In this document: positions 62,864 to 64,000 of the stretch, piece by piece
How positions within the stretch are numbered: position 1 is the stretch's first letter
Layout of the letters: each line of letters opens with the position of its first letter
Source of the DNA: Streptomyces roseofulvus
GTDB taxonomy: Bacteria > Actinomycetota > Actinomycetes > Streptomycetales > Streptomycetaceae
Direction of reading: 5' to 3'
Length of the DNA stretch: 64,000 nucleotides
Assembly (NCBI RefSeq): GCF_039534915.1
Contig: NZ_BAAAWE010000001.1
Span: forward strand, 7,564,001 to 7,628,000
Position numbers and translations under genes: made by a program
The notes under the pieces: model-generated
What the model saw: only the letters and a program-made list of their open reading frames with translations
Database searches by the model: none
What the model was told of the DNA's origin: nothing

Positions 62864-62952
62864 GCGGTCCGCCCCCTTCGTCGGGCGTCCCGGCCTCCCG
62901 GTGTCCGCCCTGGCCGCGCCCGCCGGCCTGCCCGGCGGACTACCCGAGAGTT

Positions 62953-63552
62953 CTACCGCAACGTAGGAGCCGCCGTCACCCCGCCGCCGCCCCGGCCGGC
63001 CGCGATCCGCGCGTCGAGGATCGCCAGCACCCGCTCGCCCCACCGGAGGTTCTCCTCCTCCAGCAACCGGCCGCGCATCAGCGTCAGATACGGCCCGACC
63101 CGCTCGGACTCGCGCAGATACGTCTCCTCGTCCCGGTCGCCGAGCAGCCACTGCCGCAGCCGGTCGTACCGGGCGAGCTTCTCCCGGGAGACGTCCATCC
63201 GCTGCGCCACGAAGCTCCGCACGGCCTCGGTGTCACCGCCGTCGCACGCCTGCACCTGCACCATCAGCTCGTCGCGGACCGCGGTCGGCCGCGGTGCCAC
63301 GGAGGTGAAGCCGTCGAGGTCCCGGCGCCCCTCCGGGGTGAGGCTGAACATCCGCTTGTTGGGGCGGCGTTCCTGCTCGACGACCCGCGCGGTGATGAGA
63401 CCGGCCTCCGACAGGCGGTCGAGCTCGCGGTAGAGCTGCTGGGGGGTGGCGGCCCAGAAATTGGCGACGGACACGTCGAAGATCTTGGCGAGGTCGTATC
63501 CGGATGCCTCGCCCTCCAGAAGAGCTGCGAGGACGGCGTGCTTGAGGGACAT
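62953..63552 (-). CDS. PadR-family transcriptional regulator
   Basis: 199-residue PadR protein with the winged helix at the N-terminus (LKHAVLAALLEGEASGYDLA, NFWAATPQQLYRELDRLSEA) and a C-terminal helical dimer domain (VGPYLTLMRGRLLEEENLRW). The perfect inverted repeat at 63570-63603, directly upstream of its start, is probably its own operator and lies between it and the SRPBCC gene. Ligand unknown. Confidence 0.93.
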   Translation of the reverse strand: MSLKHAVLAALLEGEASGYDLAKIFDVSVANFWAATPQQLYRELDRLSEAGLITARVVEQERRPNKRMFSLTPEGRRDLDGFTSVAPRPTAVRDELMVQVQACDGGDTEAVRSFVAQRMDVSREKLARYDRLRQWLLGDRDEETYLRESERVGPYLTLMRGRLLEEENLRWGERVLAILDARIAAGRGGGGVTAAPTLR

Positions 63553-63569
63553 CCGGACACGCTAGCAGT

Positions 63570-63603
63570 CCGTTGAATAGTTTCCTCCGCACCTATTCAA
63601 CGG
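63570..63603. promoter_or_regulatory. PadR operator, perfect inverted repeat
   Basis: CCGTTGAATAG and its exact complement CTATTCAACGG, 11 bp each, separated by 12 bp, in the 167-bp space between the PadR gene and the SRPBCC gene. One helical repeat and a half between arm centres suits a PadR dimer. TTGAAT-like elements in both arms could be -35 hexamers. Confidence 0.75.
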
Positions 63604-63719
63604 CCACGGGCCCGCCGGTCCGCGCGGTCCTGCGTGGCACCCGGCCCGGGGCCTGCCTACGCTGGATCACCAGACACCACGGGGAGACGACCGGGGGAGC
63701 CGGAGGAGCGAGCAGCGCC

Positions 63720-64000
63720 ATGGACACCGACGCGTACGTCTACACCAGCTACATCAGGACGTCCCCGGACGACCTCTGGAAGGCGCTGACGGAGCCGGAA
63801 CTGACCCGGCGCTACTGGGGCGTGGCCTTCGAGACGGAGTGGACCCCCGGCGCGGAGATGGTGTGGGACGAGGGCGGCCGGCGGACCGCCGACCCCGAGC
63901 AGGTGGTCGTCGAGGCCGTGCCGGGCCGCCGGCTCGCGTACACCTGGCACACCTTCACCCCCGAATGGGCGAAGGCGGTCCGGCTGGACGACGAGGTGTA
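63720..64000 (+). CDS. SRPBCC/AHSA1-family protein (3' end beyond window)
   Basis: First 93 codons of a START-like fold protein of the AHSA1 (activator of Hsp90 ATPase-like) group: YIRTSPDDLWKALTEPELTR, RYWGVAFETEW and LAYTWHTFTPEW are typical. Such proteins bind hydrophobic ligands and are often paired with ArsR/PadR regulators, as here. ATG 63720; the C-terminus is cut by the window. Confidence 0.88.
   Translation, partial: MDTDAYVYTSYIRTSPDDLWKALTEPELTRRYWGVAFETEWTPGAEMVWDEGGRRTADPEQVVVEAVPGRRLAYTWHTFTPEWAKAVRLDDEV

Overview
The window reads as one contiguous piece of a Streptomyces (or very close actinomycete) chromosome. It has very high G+C, strong G/C third-position bias, frequent GTG/TTG starts behind GGAGG-type ribosome sites, and several actinomycete hallmark families: conservons, F420-dependent LLM and PPOX proteins, NsrR with Asp ligation, ThrE, CbiZ and a CYP157-like P450. 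No rRNA, tRNA, CRISPR array, IS element or phage gene was recognised. The first gene (katG) and the last (SRPBCC protein) run off the window edges.

Left part (1-23 kb). Mostly housekeeping and accessory single genes: catalase-peroxidase, an amidinotransferase of the GATM/StrB1 family, an alpha/beta hydrolase, an ABC exporter, an F420 LLM oxidoreductase, a TOPRIM protein, a TetR regulator divergent from a DUF1707 membrane protein, and a bacterial nitric oxide synthase. A sigma-factor-like domain fused to a membrane/exported region follows, then a truncated and apparently frameshifted PP2C remnant beside a complete GAF-PP2C-HATPase phosphatase. Next come a NodB deacetylase, an APC permease with a small partner, a ThrE-type exporter, CbiZ and a PfkB kinase.

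Middle part (23-52 kb). This holds three complete conservons (CvnA sensor-kinase-like ATPase, CvnB roadblock, CvnC DUF742, CvnD GTPase) at 23.2-26.1, 35.1-38.0 and 47.8-52.2 kb, plus an orphan CvnB at 52.8 kb. The second is translationally coupled to a CYP157-like P450 that lacks EXXR, and this faces a terpene synthase. The third has a large two-TM, HAMP-type CvnA and follows an MHYT membrane sensor. Between them lie an SDR, a CASTOR/POLLUX-type channel, YjdM-ArsR, a small alarmone-hydrolase-like HD protein, an AlkB-like dioxygenase behind a LexA-like box, a SNF2 helicase coupled to a SWIM protein, a fatty-acid desaturase and a MOSC protein.

Right part (52-64 kb). A PPOX protein, a two-HTH protein behind tandem DnaA boxes, a LigB-type ATP-dependent DNA ligase, a second NodB (lipoprotein), a lipoprotein coupled to an I36-type inhibitor, an MreB/Hsp70-like ATPase, nsrR-hmp (NO sensing and detoxification) with a recognisable operator, an SHOCT protein, a peroxiredoxin, and a PadR regulator behind a perfect inverted repeat facing an SRPBCC gene.

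Recurring themes are membrane-associated G-protein-like signalling (conservons), redox and NO chemistry (NOS, NsrR, Hmp, KatG, Prx, possibly MHYT) and terpenoid modification. The best candidates for an undescribed system are the conservon-P450-terpene synthase block (32.4-38.4 kb) and the MHYT-conservon block (46.8-52.2 kb).
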